In this document: one piece after another, positions 52,801 through 61,700 of the stretch
Layout: every line of letters starts with the position of its first letter
Position numbering within the stretch: position 1 is the stretch's first letter
Assembly (NCBI GenBank): GCA_947396885.1
Contig: OX377201.1
Location: 22,979,923 to 23,043,922 of the forward strand
DNA from: Heligmosomoides polygyrus polygyrus
Taxonomy: Eukaryota > Nematoda > Chromadorea > Rhabditida > Heligmosomidae
Length of the DNA: 64,000 nt
Direction of reading: 5' to 3'
Notes under the pieces: generated by a model
What the model was told of the DNA's origin: nothing
What the model saw: only the letters and a program-made list of their open reading frames with translations
Database searches by the model: none
Position numbers and translations under genes: made by a program

Positions 52801-55800
52801 CCTGTTACCGACCTTCGTTCGGTGGGATGTTCACGGCGAGAAGCACCTTCTGAGCTTTTGAGTCTGCGCTCACAGACCGGTATACTGGAAGTTGTTTCCC
52901 AAAAGCACGACGATGGACTCCAAAGCCATGGTGAACGAAATAGAAGAGATGGACCGGCGACTCGCACTTATTCGGTCCTAGCGCTTCAAGAAGGTCCTCC
53001 TCTTCGACAACGCCGCACCCTATCGGGAACAAGTAACCACGGATAAGCTTGCCCAGCTGGGCTACGTTCACATGCCTCATCCACCGTATTCGTCGGACAT
53101 CTCTCTATGCGACTACCACCACTTCTTGGGCCTATGGGACTTCCTGGTCGGAAGGGACACAAGAACCCAAGCAGTCCTTGACAACCATATCGAGCAGTTG
53201 ATCAACACCAGGCCCAAGCAGTTCTGGAAGAATGGGATCAGGAAGTTGGCTGAGTTATGGCAGCAACAGCAAGGTCATTGCCCTTAATGGCAAATACATT
53301 CCTTAGCATCGTTGAGTTATAAATGAGTTATAAAGAGATGAAGATTTTTTTCAATTTGTCTCATTACTTTTGCCCCCCCCCCTAATATATAATAAAAACC
53401 AACAAAAATTAATCTAACCAGCTCGAAGAGTTTGCAGTTTAACCTGTAAGACGCTCGCTTCAATATGGAAGACGTTCAATTTGATTTCAAAATTCTTAGG
53501 CTTCGGCTTAGAAGAGTGTCCAATTTGATTTGAATAGTGTCCCGTTTGATATGAAAAATGGGTACTTATGAAGCAAAGGGCTCGTGGTGCCGTGGGATTA
53601 CCGGCAAACATGTTAACTCGGCAACCCCACGGCACCACGGGGCCGGTACTTATGAAGAACCGGTCCCCGGGTGCCGTGGGGTTGCCGCGTTAACATGTTA
53701 ACATGCAACCCCACGGCACCACGGGCCCTCTGCTTCATAAGTACCGAAAAATGTTCAATTCGACGTGAAAATGGTACAGATGGCCGCCTCACCTGGCACG
53801 AACAGCTGCTCGGTCTCTGCGCTCGGCTTGCCGATGCCCAGTTCGTTTCGGGCAAACACGCGGAACACATAGAAACTCGACGGTTCCAGTTCACGATAAC
53901 TGACCTTAAGCTGACAGTAACACCTTTGGTCCCTTTTGCTCAACCTCCAGCGAACACAAACCTCATGCTGCTGACCAGCTCCCTCCACAACCCTCAGCGT
54001 AACCCAGACACCATGGATGTGCGTTGGTCGGCCAAACGACCTTCTCGTCCGCTTCTTCTGCTGCACAGCGCCGACATCCTATAGCCCAGTGATTTGCTGA
54101 GAACGCTATCAAGAGATTTCTCTCAAAAACCACCTTTGAAACGAGTTTCGCCTGAATCAGATGGCCAGTGATGCCGTTTCTCTTCGCATCCTTCCACTCG
54201 AGAGACACCGACGACGGCCCCGGTGTTAATGAGGGACGTGTTGGTGCCGGCGGTCCATCTGGATACACAGGAGGTTTGACACTCACTACACACCCTCTAA
54301 GAAAACCAAGGAGCTCACCTGCATTCGGCCCCAGCGTTACATTACCGGTCACCTCCGTGCCCCTCCCGGCTGATGTCTCGGCCCAAACGGCAAAGAAGTA
54401 CGTGACGCCTTCTTCGAGGTTCGTGGCTGGGTAGAACGTCTGCTGCGTGCGCGACTGCACCTCTTTCTTGAACTCTTCCTGGAAACGCGTACTCGTTAGA
54501 TGATGAAGTGGAACAGAAGCAGCGAGATGCGCCACTGACCTTCATCTTGAACGTTCTGTAGTTCACAATATACCCGGTGATCTGGCCATTCGGCTCGGTG
54601 GGCGGTTTCCAGGAAACGCGTACCTTCAGAAGGGCGATTTGAGTCTCGATTTGGCATGGAAGACATCCAGAAGAAGACGTAAAAGGGAAATGCTTACCGA
54701 GTCCAAAAGGATATCTGTGAACTTCAGTGAGCCGACCATGCCAGGTACGTCTTCCAGCGTTCTTACTCGTATCTGAGCCACTTTTCCTTCACCGGCTCGA
54801 TTATATGGAGTGACAGAAACCTAAAGAGGATAAGTGCAACTTAGAAATGCAACTTAGAAAGTACATGGCCTGGCGCTGATCAGACCTTCTGGGAAGCACC
54901 GAACACTCCTCTTCTACATGAAGGAAGAAAGGATTAAGGATAAAGGTTATTAATAGTTAATTCCTTTTGCGGGGTGCGCCACGTATTCCACTTCTGCTGG
55001 ATGTGGTGGAGGCAATTTGAACGCTAATCTGACCTATACAATGACTTGCGGCAGCCAGCCGATAAACAGTTCACTGTTTTGTACTTCAAAGACGTGTCTG
55101 TGTCAAGATTCTCCGACCCAAAGGGATGGAAGACTTGGTTGGCATGGGCGGGAAATCCGAACCAAGAACATGGTATCGGGTTCACGCAACAACCGGTACC
55201 TCCTCCGACTGTGCTACAAGCGCCACAAGCTGCTGATGAAGTGCAAATCTCAAAACTTCCCCTGTTCGGCCCATAAAACCCCTTCCAACTGTTGACCCAG
55301 CCATCTGGCAGTAATTGAACTTGTTATGTGCTGCCGATAAAGGCATGCCTCCTCTGGCTGGACTACCATGCGTTTCCAAAGTGATCACCTGTATCACCTA
55401 TCGTTCCGTTGATTACCGAGTTGCTCAAGCGGGCGCCAGCAGCGTCTCCATTTGTCACTGTCGCGTGCCAGAGTGCTCCAGTGGATCTTCCTCGCTCGAG
55501 GGGCGCGAAGAGCGTCATATCTTCCGTTCAGGGCTTTCACGAAGAAGTCCAACCAACGCGTTATTGGGCGTCCTGGTGTTCCCTTGACATCCCGCTGAAT
55601 CCATTCGGTGATGGCTCTCATCCAGGGAGTGCGAAGTGCGAAGCGCATTACGTGACTGGCCCACCTAATTTTCGACGACGGGCCCATGCGAAAACGTCTC
55701 TACTAAGCGACACCATATAAAAACAGGCCTGGATCGACAAAAGCTCGCAAGATCGGTACCGATCCATTGATAAAGTGGATTCCTTGAAGCAGATGGATTG

Positions 55801-57687
55801 ATACCAGGCGCCTACCTAAAGAATAGAACTCTGAGCTATGCATCGGGTGTCTCTCACAGACCGTCTACAAAGCCAAAACGAACTCAAGACGCCTCCTCGA
55901 TATTGCAGAAGTAGCGAACATGACCCGTTCAAATGAAATGATTACACTAGGAGTGCCGTTCATTCCCAGCGGAACTTCTGCTAGCTATCCAATTCAAGAA
56001 CACCTAACGCAGTCGGAGCCTCCGGCTGTCGCGTGCACCCGATTACAGATTCTTTGCTCGGATTTCGTGTCCAAGCGAAGCAAGCCCTCCACCCCTCCGA
56101 GGTCGTCTGGGAAGGATGACCTGATCATTGGCTGGCCAAAGCAAAGCATATGCATATAAGCAAAGCATATGGGACCAATATGTGTTCAAATTGCGTCCTC
56201 GACATCTCGTGAGCATGACTATGTGCAGATCGACTTTTAGGGGTCGTTTAGTGTGCACGCGGCGCGCGACGCGATGCCATTTGTAGTGGCCGAATCGATC
56301 AATCGCGTAGCTCGATCAATTTGGCCACTACACATGCGTCGCGTCGCGCGTCGCGCGCACACTAAACGACCCCTTAGTTGCAGCTCAAGATGGATGGAGC
56401 GGGCCTCTACGAATTTGAGGCGGGCGAAGCGAATCCATACCAACGCTGTTGTTGATGTTTCGCCGCGTGCTCAATCCTGCCGGCCCTGCATTATCCAAAG
56501 TCCTAACCAGGACACTGTCTCAACGGTAGGTGAGAATGGCCCAAGTGTTGTATATGAGCAGAATCGCCTCTCTCTGGGAAACAACAAGATGCATATATCT
56601 CGATCCCAATACAATTATGCGCAGAGTTAGGGACGACGGAAGCTGGGAAGTTGGCGGCGTTACCCCTCGGCCTACGCACGAGGGGCTGGCTCAAGTTGGC
56701 TGGAAACAGCGATTACGGGCCATGATCGCTGTTTCCGGCCAATTTGATCCCGCCCTCCGCGTGCAGGCAGAGGGCTAACGCAACTAACGGCCCAACTTCC
56801 TTTGTCCTTAGCTCTGCACAGAGTTGTACTAGGGTCGCGATATTTGTGTTTTGTTGATTGCGATTCTGCCCATATACAACACTTGAGCCGTTCCGACCTA
56901 CTGTAAAGATAGTCTCCTGGTAAATTGTACAGATCTCACAGCACTAGTCGTTAATGTGGCCTACATGAGCAGGCGTCAACAGCCAATCACAGCCAAGACC
57001 GCCGACACAATGGGCGTTAACCAATTACGGTGCGACTCCTTCCCCAACCTCTCCCGGGTAGAACACAGTAACGACTAATACAAATTTGCCTCAACGAACT
57101 TCTTACTTAACTACAAGGAGTTCTGGGGCTGGATTCATCAACCGCTTACCGCCCTCTAACTGTGAAAATACCACCAAACCCCCAGATTTGGCGGTATTTT
57201 CATCGTTAGAGGGCGGTAAGCGATTGATGAATCCTGTCCCCGGTCTTTCTGGGCTTGAAGTTTATATCTGACCAACTACAAGAATAAGCCCCAGGATGAG
57301 GTCAAAGTGAGCAGCAAATTCTGGAAATAAGCCACAGTACAGCAAACAATGGTGAGTGGATGCAGCTGAATTTATGCTGGACCAGCTTGTATAACATAAG
57401 GAAACGTAAAGCAGCGACTTAGGGTTGGAGTAACTCTGATGGGTTGGAACATGGGATCAAGTCTTCCACTAGGGCATCACCACAGTTTCACACAGGTTTG
57501 CCTTGCCTAATTTGCGTCTGAGAACAACGCCAAGACACTCGAAAATAACGCCGAACAAATCAAATCCTACCTGGTACTCCGTATACTTCCGCAGATCCGC
57601 GATAATGCAGCTATTGTTCTCGACGACCATGAGCTCCTCCTCATGACTTGACGGAGATAACACTGATGTGAGCGGCACGAAGCGAAC
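43692..57687 (-). CDS. rig-4: Sidekick-like adhesion receptor, C-terminal half (13 exons)
   Basis: A single-pass immunoglobulin/fibronectin adhesion receptor of synapses and epithelia. Exons, 5' to 3': 57571-57687, 54698-54820, 54540-54623, 54319-54478, 54134-54258, 53962-54078, 53793-53910, 51564-51671, 51037-51154, 50784-50981, 50604-50726, 46748-46939, 43692-43866. Every junction is GT-AG and phase-consistent; the joined frame is 585 residues and stop. Order: end of one FN3 domain, two further FN3 domains (about residues 68-285), a membrane helix (about 292-313), a tail with acidic stretch, and the terminus GFSSFV, the PDZ ligand of sidekick proteins (known to bind MAGI scaffolds). The Ig domains and first FN3 repeats lie beyond the visible exons. 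Introns from 51 bp to 3.7 kb; the long ones are filled with transposons. Confidence 0.9.
43930..44010 (-). mobile_element. SINE fragment, minus
   Basis: CTAATCAATCCCCTTGTGGG, then ATGCGCCACGTATTTTACTT: the 3' part of the SINE in reverse orientation, beginning just outside the last rig-4 exon. Confidence 0.7.
44297..45407. mobile_element. hAT-like non-autonomous element with nested SINE
   Basis: Ends CAGGGGTGCACACAAAA at 44297 and the inverse CAGGAATGCACATTAAA ending at 45407. Eight-bp flanks TCGTAGAT (44289-44296) and TTGTAGAT (45408-45415), one mismatch. CAGGG-type ends and 8-bp duplications are diagnostic for hAT. Subterminal ACGAAA/CGTTAA motifs repeat at both ends. A SINE (44847-45146) is inserted inside. 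No transposase visible. Confidence 0.75.
44847..45146 (-). mobile_element. tRNA-derived SINE inside the hAT-like element, minus
   Basis: Tail ACAAGGATAATGAACAGTGT to head CCGACCGAGCTAAGCGCGCC. It carries a 35-bp local duplication near 45017-45060 (ATAGAAGACTGGCCTAG / ATAGAAGGTTGACCTGG). Confidence 0.8.
45680..46260. mobile_element. Foldback element FB-A, copy 7
   Basis: TTGGACACTTTCAAATCAAATTGGACAC-type end near 45835-45860, core GGACGCACGGCGCGATCTC at 45925, and a right arm ending GACGTGAAAACGG. The core palindrome is partly lost. Confidence 0.6.
46515..46640 (-). mobile_element. SINE fragment, minus
   Basis: GATAAAGGGCGAAGTTGATC, then GGGATACGCCACGCACTCTA and GGCGATTTGGATGCGCAACT: the 3' half only. 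Confidence 0.7.
46748..46939 (-). CDS. rig-4: rig-4 cytoplasmic exon with acidic stretch
   Basis: Acceptor AATTCAG; frame [20 protein letters not shown], an acidic block [15 protein letters not shown], then [12 protein letters not shown]; donor GTAGGT. 192 bp, phase 1 in and phase 2 out (same frame as neighbours). HYGSTDQYR is typical of sidekick tails. Confidence 0.9.
46985..47125. mobile_element. Two SINE fragments head to head
   Basis: A minus 3' piece (46985-47060, TGGGATGCGCCACGCACTTT) abuts a plus head (47067-47125, GGGCGCGTGTGGCGTAACCG to GATACCAGGT). Confidence 0.65.
47211..47500 (+). mobile_element. tRNA-derived SINE, near full length
   Basis: Head GGACGCATGTAGCGCAGTCG with intact A-box, B-box GGTTCGGATTTCCC, tail GCCGACCTTTATTC. 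Confidence 0.85.
47552..47688 (-). mobile_element. tRNA-like module repeat, copy 4, with inverted ends
   Basis: Left ATGTTTTGTTGCAATCAAAA, right GGATTGCAACAAAACGT (inverse). Between them, on the minus strand, a tRNA-like sequence with A-box-like TGGTGGTGCATTGG, stem CCTGC/loop and B-box GATTCGAGCCCC. Same ends as the copy at 35662-35800. Confidence 0.65.
47934..48215 (-). mobile_element. tRNA-derived SINE, minus
   Basis: Tail TAAACGGTAAAGGACAATGT to head CCTACGACTGCGCTGTCAC. Moderately diverged; a small deletion near 48015. Confidence 0.82.
48280..48847. mobile_element. Palindromic MITE, second copy, with nested SINE
   Basis: Left GGCGACTATACACTGGATC at 48280; right GCTCCAATGTATAATGGCGAC ending about 48851 (inverse). 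Multiple internal ATCCGAA / TTCGGAT words give a fold-back structure. SINE at 48512-48802. Confidence 0.65.
48512..48802 (-). mobile_element. tRNA-derived SINE with target-site duplications, minus
   Basis: AAACCAATTA flanks it at 48502-48511 and 48803-48812. Tail AAGGATAAGGACAAAGGACG to head CCTCTGACTGCGCTCCACGC. It inserted in the palindromic MITE. Confidence 0.94.
49545..50570 (-). pseudogene. RTE-like reverse transcriptase fragment, family 2
   Basis: Minus frames encode [20 protein letters not shown] (catalytic FADD reads FADN), [40 protein letters not shown] and, more decayed, the C-terminal block to about 49550. Frameshifts break it into at least four parts. 5'-truncated; located in a rig-4 intron. 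Confidence 0.83.
50604..51154 (-). CDS. rig-4: rig-4 cytoplasmic exons after the membrane helix
   Basis: Three exons. 51037-51154: [20 protein letters not shown], then [18 protein letters not shown]. 50784-50981: [33 protein letters not shown] and a Gly/Val stretch. 50604-50726: [20 protein letters not shown] to YGNSANR. Introns of 55 and 57 bp. RPGTKxSWLSD and PPAYGSVLG match conserved sidekick tail motifs. Confidence 0.92.
51564..51671 (-). CDS. rig-4: rig-4 transmembrane exon
   Basis: Acceptor GTTTCAG; frame [13 protein letters not shown], then a 22-residue hydrophobic helix ([20 protein letters not shown]), then IT and donor GTGAGT. Phase 1 in and phase 1 out. DPFYTTWWF before the helix is a sidekick juxtamembrane motif. 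Confidence 0.92.
52468..53385 (+). mobile_element. Mariner element, copy E (best preserved)
   Basis: TA at 52466-52467 and 53386-53387. 918 bp. Ends TTAGGGGGG...GCAAAAGTAATGAGA and GTCTCATTACTTTTGCC...CTAA. It gives the empty site for the long-TIR insertion in copy D. Confidence 0.93.
52720..53287 (+). pseudogene. Mariner transposase remnant, copy E
   Basis: Frames: [17 protein letters not shown] (first catalytic Asp), [35 protein letters not shown], a stop at 52979, [20 protein letters not shown] (second Asp) and [20 protein letters not shown] (third Asp, spacing 34). C-terminus [13 protein letters not shown]. The N-terminal HTH region is absent, as in all five copies. Confidence 0.87.
53561..53745. 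mobile_element. 185-bp hairpin element with 8-bp duplications
   Basis: GAAAAATG at 53553-53560 and 53746-53753. Inverted ends GGTACTTATGAAGCA(A/G)AGGGC of at least 40 bp. It contains two nested hairpins built from GTGCCGTGGGGTTGCC-type words, with a central GTTAACATGTTAAC palindrome. The 8-bp duplication suggests a hAT-type transposase. Confidence 0.8.
53793..54820 (-). CDS. rig-4: rig-4 FN3 exons
   Basis: Six exons. 54698-54820: [20 protein letters not shown] to [11 protein letters not shown]. 54540-54623: [20 protein letters not shown]. 54319-54478: [20 protein letters not shown] and [13 protein letters not shown]. 54134-54258: [20 protein letters not shown] and [11 protein letters not shown]. 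53962-54078: [20 protein letters not shown]. 53793-53910: [20 protein letters not shown] to LFVP. Trp (SW, VW) and the YxVxVxAxN-type strands mark the FN3 fold. Intron 53911-53961 is 51 bp and in frame without a stop, so retention would add 17 residues. Confidence 0.92.
54932..55232 (-). mobile_element. tRNA-derived SINE, minus
   Basis: Tail AAGGATAAAGGTTATTAATA to head CTCCGACTGTGCTACAAGCG. Lies in the large rig-4 intron (54821-57570). Confidence 0.82.
55378..55705 (-). pseudogene. RTE-like 3' fragment, family 2
   Basis: The minus frame 55394-55687 encodes [40 protein letters not shown] and [20 protein letters not shown]. Same C-terminal end as the 26214-26985 copy, and the tail GATACAGGTGATCAC is shared. 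Severely 5'-truncated. Confidence 0.82.
56003..56215 (+). mobile_element. tRNA-derived SINE, diverged
   Basis: CACCTAACGCAGTCGGAGCC, CGCGTGCACCCGATTACAG, CTCCGAGGTCGTCTGGGAAG; the end is obscured by a short CAAAGCATATG duplication. Confidence 0.68.
56240..56373. mobile_element. Harbinger-type MITE
   Basis: Ends GGGGTCGTTTAGTGTGC and its inverse, flanked by TTA at 56237-56239 and 56374-56376. Length 134 bp, almost entirely palindromic (CGCGCGACGCGACGC arms around a GTAGTGGCC/GGCCACTAC stem). A 3-bp TTA duplication and GGG ends fit PIF/Harbinger. Confidence 0.78.
56645..56800. mobile_element. Palindromic MITE of unknown type
   Basis: GGGAAGTTGGCGGCGTTA at the left and TAACGGCCCAACTTCC at the right; central stem CTGGAAACAGCGAT/ATCGCTGTTTCCGG. 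No clear duplication seen. Confidence 0.65.
57125..57241. mobile_element. Foldback MITE, GGATTCATCAA family, copy 3
   Basis: GGGGCTGGATTCATCAACCG left and the inverse of CGATTGATGAATCCTGTCCCC right, with CCGCCCTCTAAC/GTTAGAGGGCGG arms. 117 bp, the cleanest copy. Confidence 0.75.
57242..57570. other. rig-4 intron, no further feature recognised
   Basis: The 3' end of the 2.75-kb intron between exons 57571-57687 and 54698-54820. No repeat or coding frame recognised. Confidence 0.5.
57571..57687 (-). CDS. rig-4: rig-4 first visible exon (end of an FN3 domain)
   Basis: Acceptor CTTAG; frame [20 protein letters not shown], then [14 protein letters not shown]; donor GTAGGA. 39 codons, phase 0 both ends. 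YTEYQ joins to [12 protein letters not shown], completing a standard FN3 F-G strand pair. Upstream exons were not found in the 57688-64000 part. Confidence 0.87.
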
Positions 57688-58068
57688 CTAAGCATAAGGC
57701 GGTAGTGAATGGGTAAACGTCCTGGGTATGGGCAGCGAAAGAAGAGAATGAGGATGAGAGCAGGAACGTCAGGATAGTTGCCTTTAATGCTATTTCAAAA
57801 ATCCTATTTAAAATTAGGCTCGGCAGTTCCTGCCTGGTCTCTACAGACCTCTCTGGCCTACCTATCCTAGTGGGGCGGGAGTACTTCACATCTGGCTCTT
57901 TGACAACGACGGCAAAATTGAACGTATACTATTTAGCAACGACAATACACTGAATCAACAAGAAAATAAGACGAGAAAATCCTTCTGTGCACTTTTTTGG
58001 AAGGAATAAACCACTCTGTTCATGTTTGCGTCTTGTCAGCGGTACTCCCTTCCTACTAACAAGGGAGG
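57688..58068. other. Stretch without a recognised gene
   Basis: Lies upstream of the first visible rig-4 exon and before the large palindromic element; no further FN3 exon seen. Confidence 0.45.
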
Positions 58069-58386
58069 TCAATGAACTTCCCGTGGCAATTTTAAAAGTG
58101 ACCTATATAGGGTTGTAGAGCGTTGTCTGAGAAGCACCGCAGTGGTTTCCAAATTTCCTGCGGACATCTGGGTAGGTCAAAAATTGCAAAAAACCATTTC
58201 ACTTCAATACGGGCCGATAAAGCAGAACTGACGCCTGGAACTGCCATGCTGTGGTTAGAATCTAACCTGCAAGAGGTTTGGGGCCGGAACAATAGCGGAA
58301 TTACAGCGATTTCACAAGTTGCTTGTTAACCGTACAGTGACCGAAATGGAACATTGAGGTGCGCCGCTCACCACCAACGGCGCAGC

Positions 58387-58462
58387 GATCGGATGGCCGG
58401 GTGGCTGTGGGGGGCGGGCTTGCGGGAAAAGCGTCGGGGGTTCGAATCCGGAGGTGCTGATC
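58387..58462 (+). ncRNA. tRNA-like module in left arm of FB-B
   Basis: 76 nt. GATCGG pairs with CTGATC as an acceptor stem. The A-box is TGGCCGGGTGG and the B-box GGTTCGAATCC (exact consensus). An anticodon-like stem-loop GGCTT-GCGGGAA-AAGCG has one mismatch. Position 33 is C, not U, so a decoding tRNA is unlikely; a pol III promoter module is the better reading. Confidence 0.6.
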
Positions 58463-58710
58463 CTGATTTGCTGGTGTTGTTCCATCAATTTTTGTCGATA
58501 TAAAGTGTATCTTAACCGCGGTAGTGTACCATACTAACATTATAACATTATTTTAACCTCGATATAAACACAAAAATAAACACCCAAAGCAGCAGCGTTC
58601 ATAATACCTAATTCGATTGGGCATTGAGGAGGAGCAGGCGACTTTTCTTTGCCTACAAAATAGATAACTTCAGAACTCCAAAGATCGAGGAAAAAATATT
58701 TATTAATTTA

Positions 58711-61700
58711 TTCTTCTTCTTCTTCTTCTTCTTCAGCGTTTGTCCCGCATCATGACGGGGTCCGCTTTTCTGGTGCCATGTCGCCATCTTTCCCGATCCC
58801 GTGCTAGATCAGGGTGGACACTAGCTACTTTAAAGTCCTTGTGTAACGTATCAGCCCAGCGCTGCTTCGGGCGTCCTCTAGGCCGTTTTCCAGACACTAC
58901 GAAGTTAAGGCCTATCTTACGGACGCTGTCTTCCTTTCCACGCAGAACGTGGCCGTACCATCGTAAGCGAGCTTCACGCATCTTGTCCGCTATCGGCGCG
59001 ACACCGAACTTCTGCCGAATAGCCTCGTTTCGGATGCGGTCCAGGCGCGTGACTCCAGCCATCCAGCGCAGCATCTTCGTTTCCATTACGCTGAGGCGAC
59101 TTTCCGTTTCCTTTGTCGCAGGCCAACACTCAGCTCCGTACATCGCTACCGGCCGGACGACGGTTTTGTAGATCTTCGACTTTAAGCGTTCTGGCATCTT
59201 CTTGTCGCAGAGTACTCCAGTCAACGAGCGCCACTTCGACCAAGCTGCACTCACGCGTGAGTTCACTTCAACCATCAGACTGCCATCAGAGGCTATTGCT
59301 GATCCCAGGTATTTATACACCGAAGTGCGTGCAAGCTCAGTACCGTTAATCTTAATGGAGCCGGACTCATTTACGTCAGTCGTGAAATACTCGGTCTTCT
59401 TGACGTTCAATTTGAGTCCGAACATGGCCAGGCGGTCGCACCAAGCTTGCACCTCTCGCTCGAGCTCACCTTTGTCTTCGCAGGCGAGCATCACGTCATC
59501 AGCATATAGCAACGTCCAAGGGACGGGCTTCTGAAGATCTCGCGTAATGGCATCCATTACGACAACAAAGAGGAGTGGGGAAAGCGCAGATCCTTGGTGC
59601 ACCCCAACAGAGATGGGAAACTCCGTCGAGATTCCTGCTGCCGCTTGCACACGACTCTTTGGACAAGAGTATAGCATTCGCACCCACTCTACAAGTTCTT
59701 CGGGAACACCGTGCTGCCGTAGGGCGTACCATATAACCTCACGCGGTACGCGATCGAAGGCCTTCTCCAAGTCGAGAAAGGCAAGATGCACCGGCCTCTG
59801 TTTCTCGCGATGCTTCTCTACCAGAAGACGGGCGGCATGTATGGCATCGATAGTGCCACAACCAGCCACGAAGCCGCACTGATTGCTGGAAAGCTTGACG
59901 ATATCGCGAATTCGGCTATCGAGGATTCGCTCGAAGATCTTCATGCTGTGCGAAAGCAAACGAATCGGACGGTAATTTGAGCAGTCTGCAGGGCTGCTCT
60001 TCTTCTTCCAAATCGGGATCGTCGTACTTTCCTGCCAAACATCAGGCACTTTCTTCTCCGCTACAACCTGGTTGAAAAACTTGGCCAACCACTCAGCAGA
60101 GTACCAGAACTTCGACTTCCATAAGTCAGCTGGCAAGTCATCTGGACCAGTCGCCTTGCCCGGTCTCATCATCCTCAGAGCCGCGTCAGTTTCCTCCACA
60201 GTGATTTTGTGGACGGGACCGTGGATAGGAGCCACAGAAGGGACGGCCGGATGAGGGAACTCTTCAGTCGAAATTCCCTCGAAATAATCGCACCATCGCT
60301 TCAAGGCCTTTTTGCGCTCTTTCAGAAGATGGCCGTTCTCATCATTGATGCCAAAGAACTTCTCTATATCCTCGGATTGGCGATGACGGTTTTTCGCAAG
60401 TCGGTACAGATACCGCTCGCCATCGCGCGACTCAAGCTTTTCGTAGACATCATTGTAATGAGTGGCTTTTGCTATGGCCACAGCCTTCTTGGCAGCTTTT
60501 TTCGCTTCGTGGTACTTTTGCCAATTATTGGCGGTCTTGTCGCCGAGAAACACATGATAAAGCGCTTTCTTCTCTCGAACCTTTTCTTTCACATCGTTCG
60601 TCCACAGCCATGCCTGCATGTCGACCTTTCGTCGTCCAGGCTTCGTAGTGCCAAGTTCTGAACGTGCAGCTTGACGAATCGCGTCGGTCGCCTTCTTCCA
60701 AGTTTCGTCGACAGTCGTGACTGTCGGTAACCGCACGCGAGAAATCACAGCTGCTTCCTTCTCTCTCATTCGCCACCACTTGATTCTTGCTGCACCGCAT
60801 CGCTCAACCTGCTTCAACCTCGGAGGGGGGATCTTCAAAGTGCAGAGCAGCGGTCGATGCTGTGGGGCGACCGCCTCAAACGGCACGATCTTCGCATCTG
60901 TGACAAGACTCCGGTCGCGATCTCTCACAAGGACAAAGTCTATCTGCGTCTTGGTGTTCCCACTATAGAACGAGATAAGGTGGGAGTTGCGTTTGCGAAA
61001 CACGGTGTTCATTATGGTGAGGTTATGCGAATCCGCATATTCAAGGATACGCTCACCATCTGTGTTACGCAACCCATAGCCGAATCCACCATGACAGCTG
61101 TACCCGTCTTTCGTAGCGCCTACGTGCCCATTGAGGTCACCAGCGACGATGATGACGTCCTTCGACGGTACCTCTGCTGTCTTCTCATCAAGCAGGCTCC
61201 AAAACTCATCCTTGGCTTGATCGGAACAGCCAGTCTGCGGAGCATACGCAGAGAAGAAGTGGAAGAGTCGCTCCTTAGCGGCGACAACGATCTTCATCAA
61301 TCGATCGTCAAAGCGCTCGACGCTTACAATCGAGTCTCGGAAACGCTCGGAGACGATTATACCAACACCACTGGTGGTCCTGGGACTTCCACATAGAACG
61401 GCCTTGAAGCCACGTCCTATATCTCTTGCCTTGCGGCAGGACCACCTCGTCTCCTGCACCGCACAGAAATCAACTCTTCTACGCTCCAGTGCTTCTACCA
61501 ACTCGCACGAGCGGCCCGTCAACGTACCCACATTCAGCGTTGCTACGCGGGTCCTGCTTACGTTACGGGACTTTCGGACTAGCTCAGTTGCCCCCCGATG
61601 CCGTCCTCGCACGAGGGACCCTCGCATACTTCTCAAACTCGCCGGGCTTTGCGAGTGCGCGTCGGCTCCCGCGGACGCCGTAGCATTATCTCGAAAAATA

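Larger units (their letters stand above)
52340..53785. mobile_element. Foldback element FB-A, copy 8, twice interrupted
   Basis: Arm blocks before 52465 and after 53388 (TCTAACCAGCTCGAAGAGTT, GTGTCCAATTTGATTTG, GACGTGAAAATGG) match the family. Mariner E (52468-53385) and the hairpin element (53561-53745) lie inside. Confidence 0.65.
51672..53792 (-). other. rig-4 intron (2.1 kb) with nested insertions
   Basis: Contains foldback FB-A copy 8 (about 52340-53760), within it mariner E and a 185-bp hairpin element. The part 51680-52340 has no recognised feature. Confidence 0.7.
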
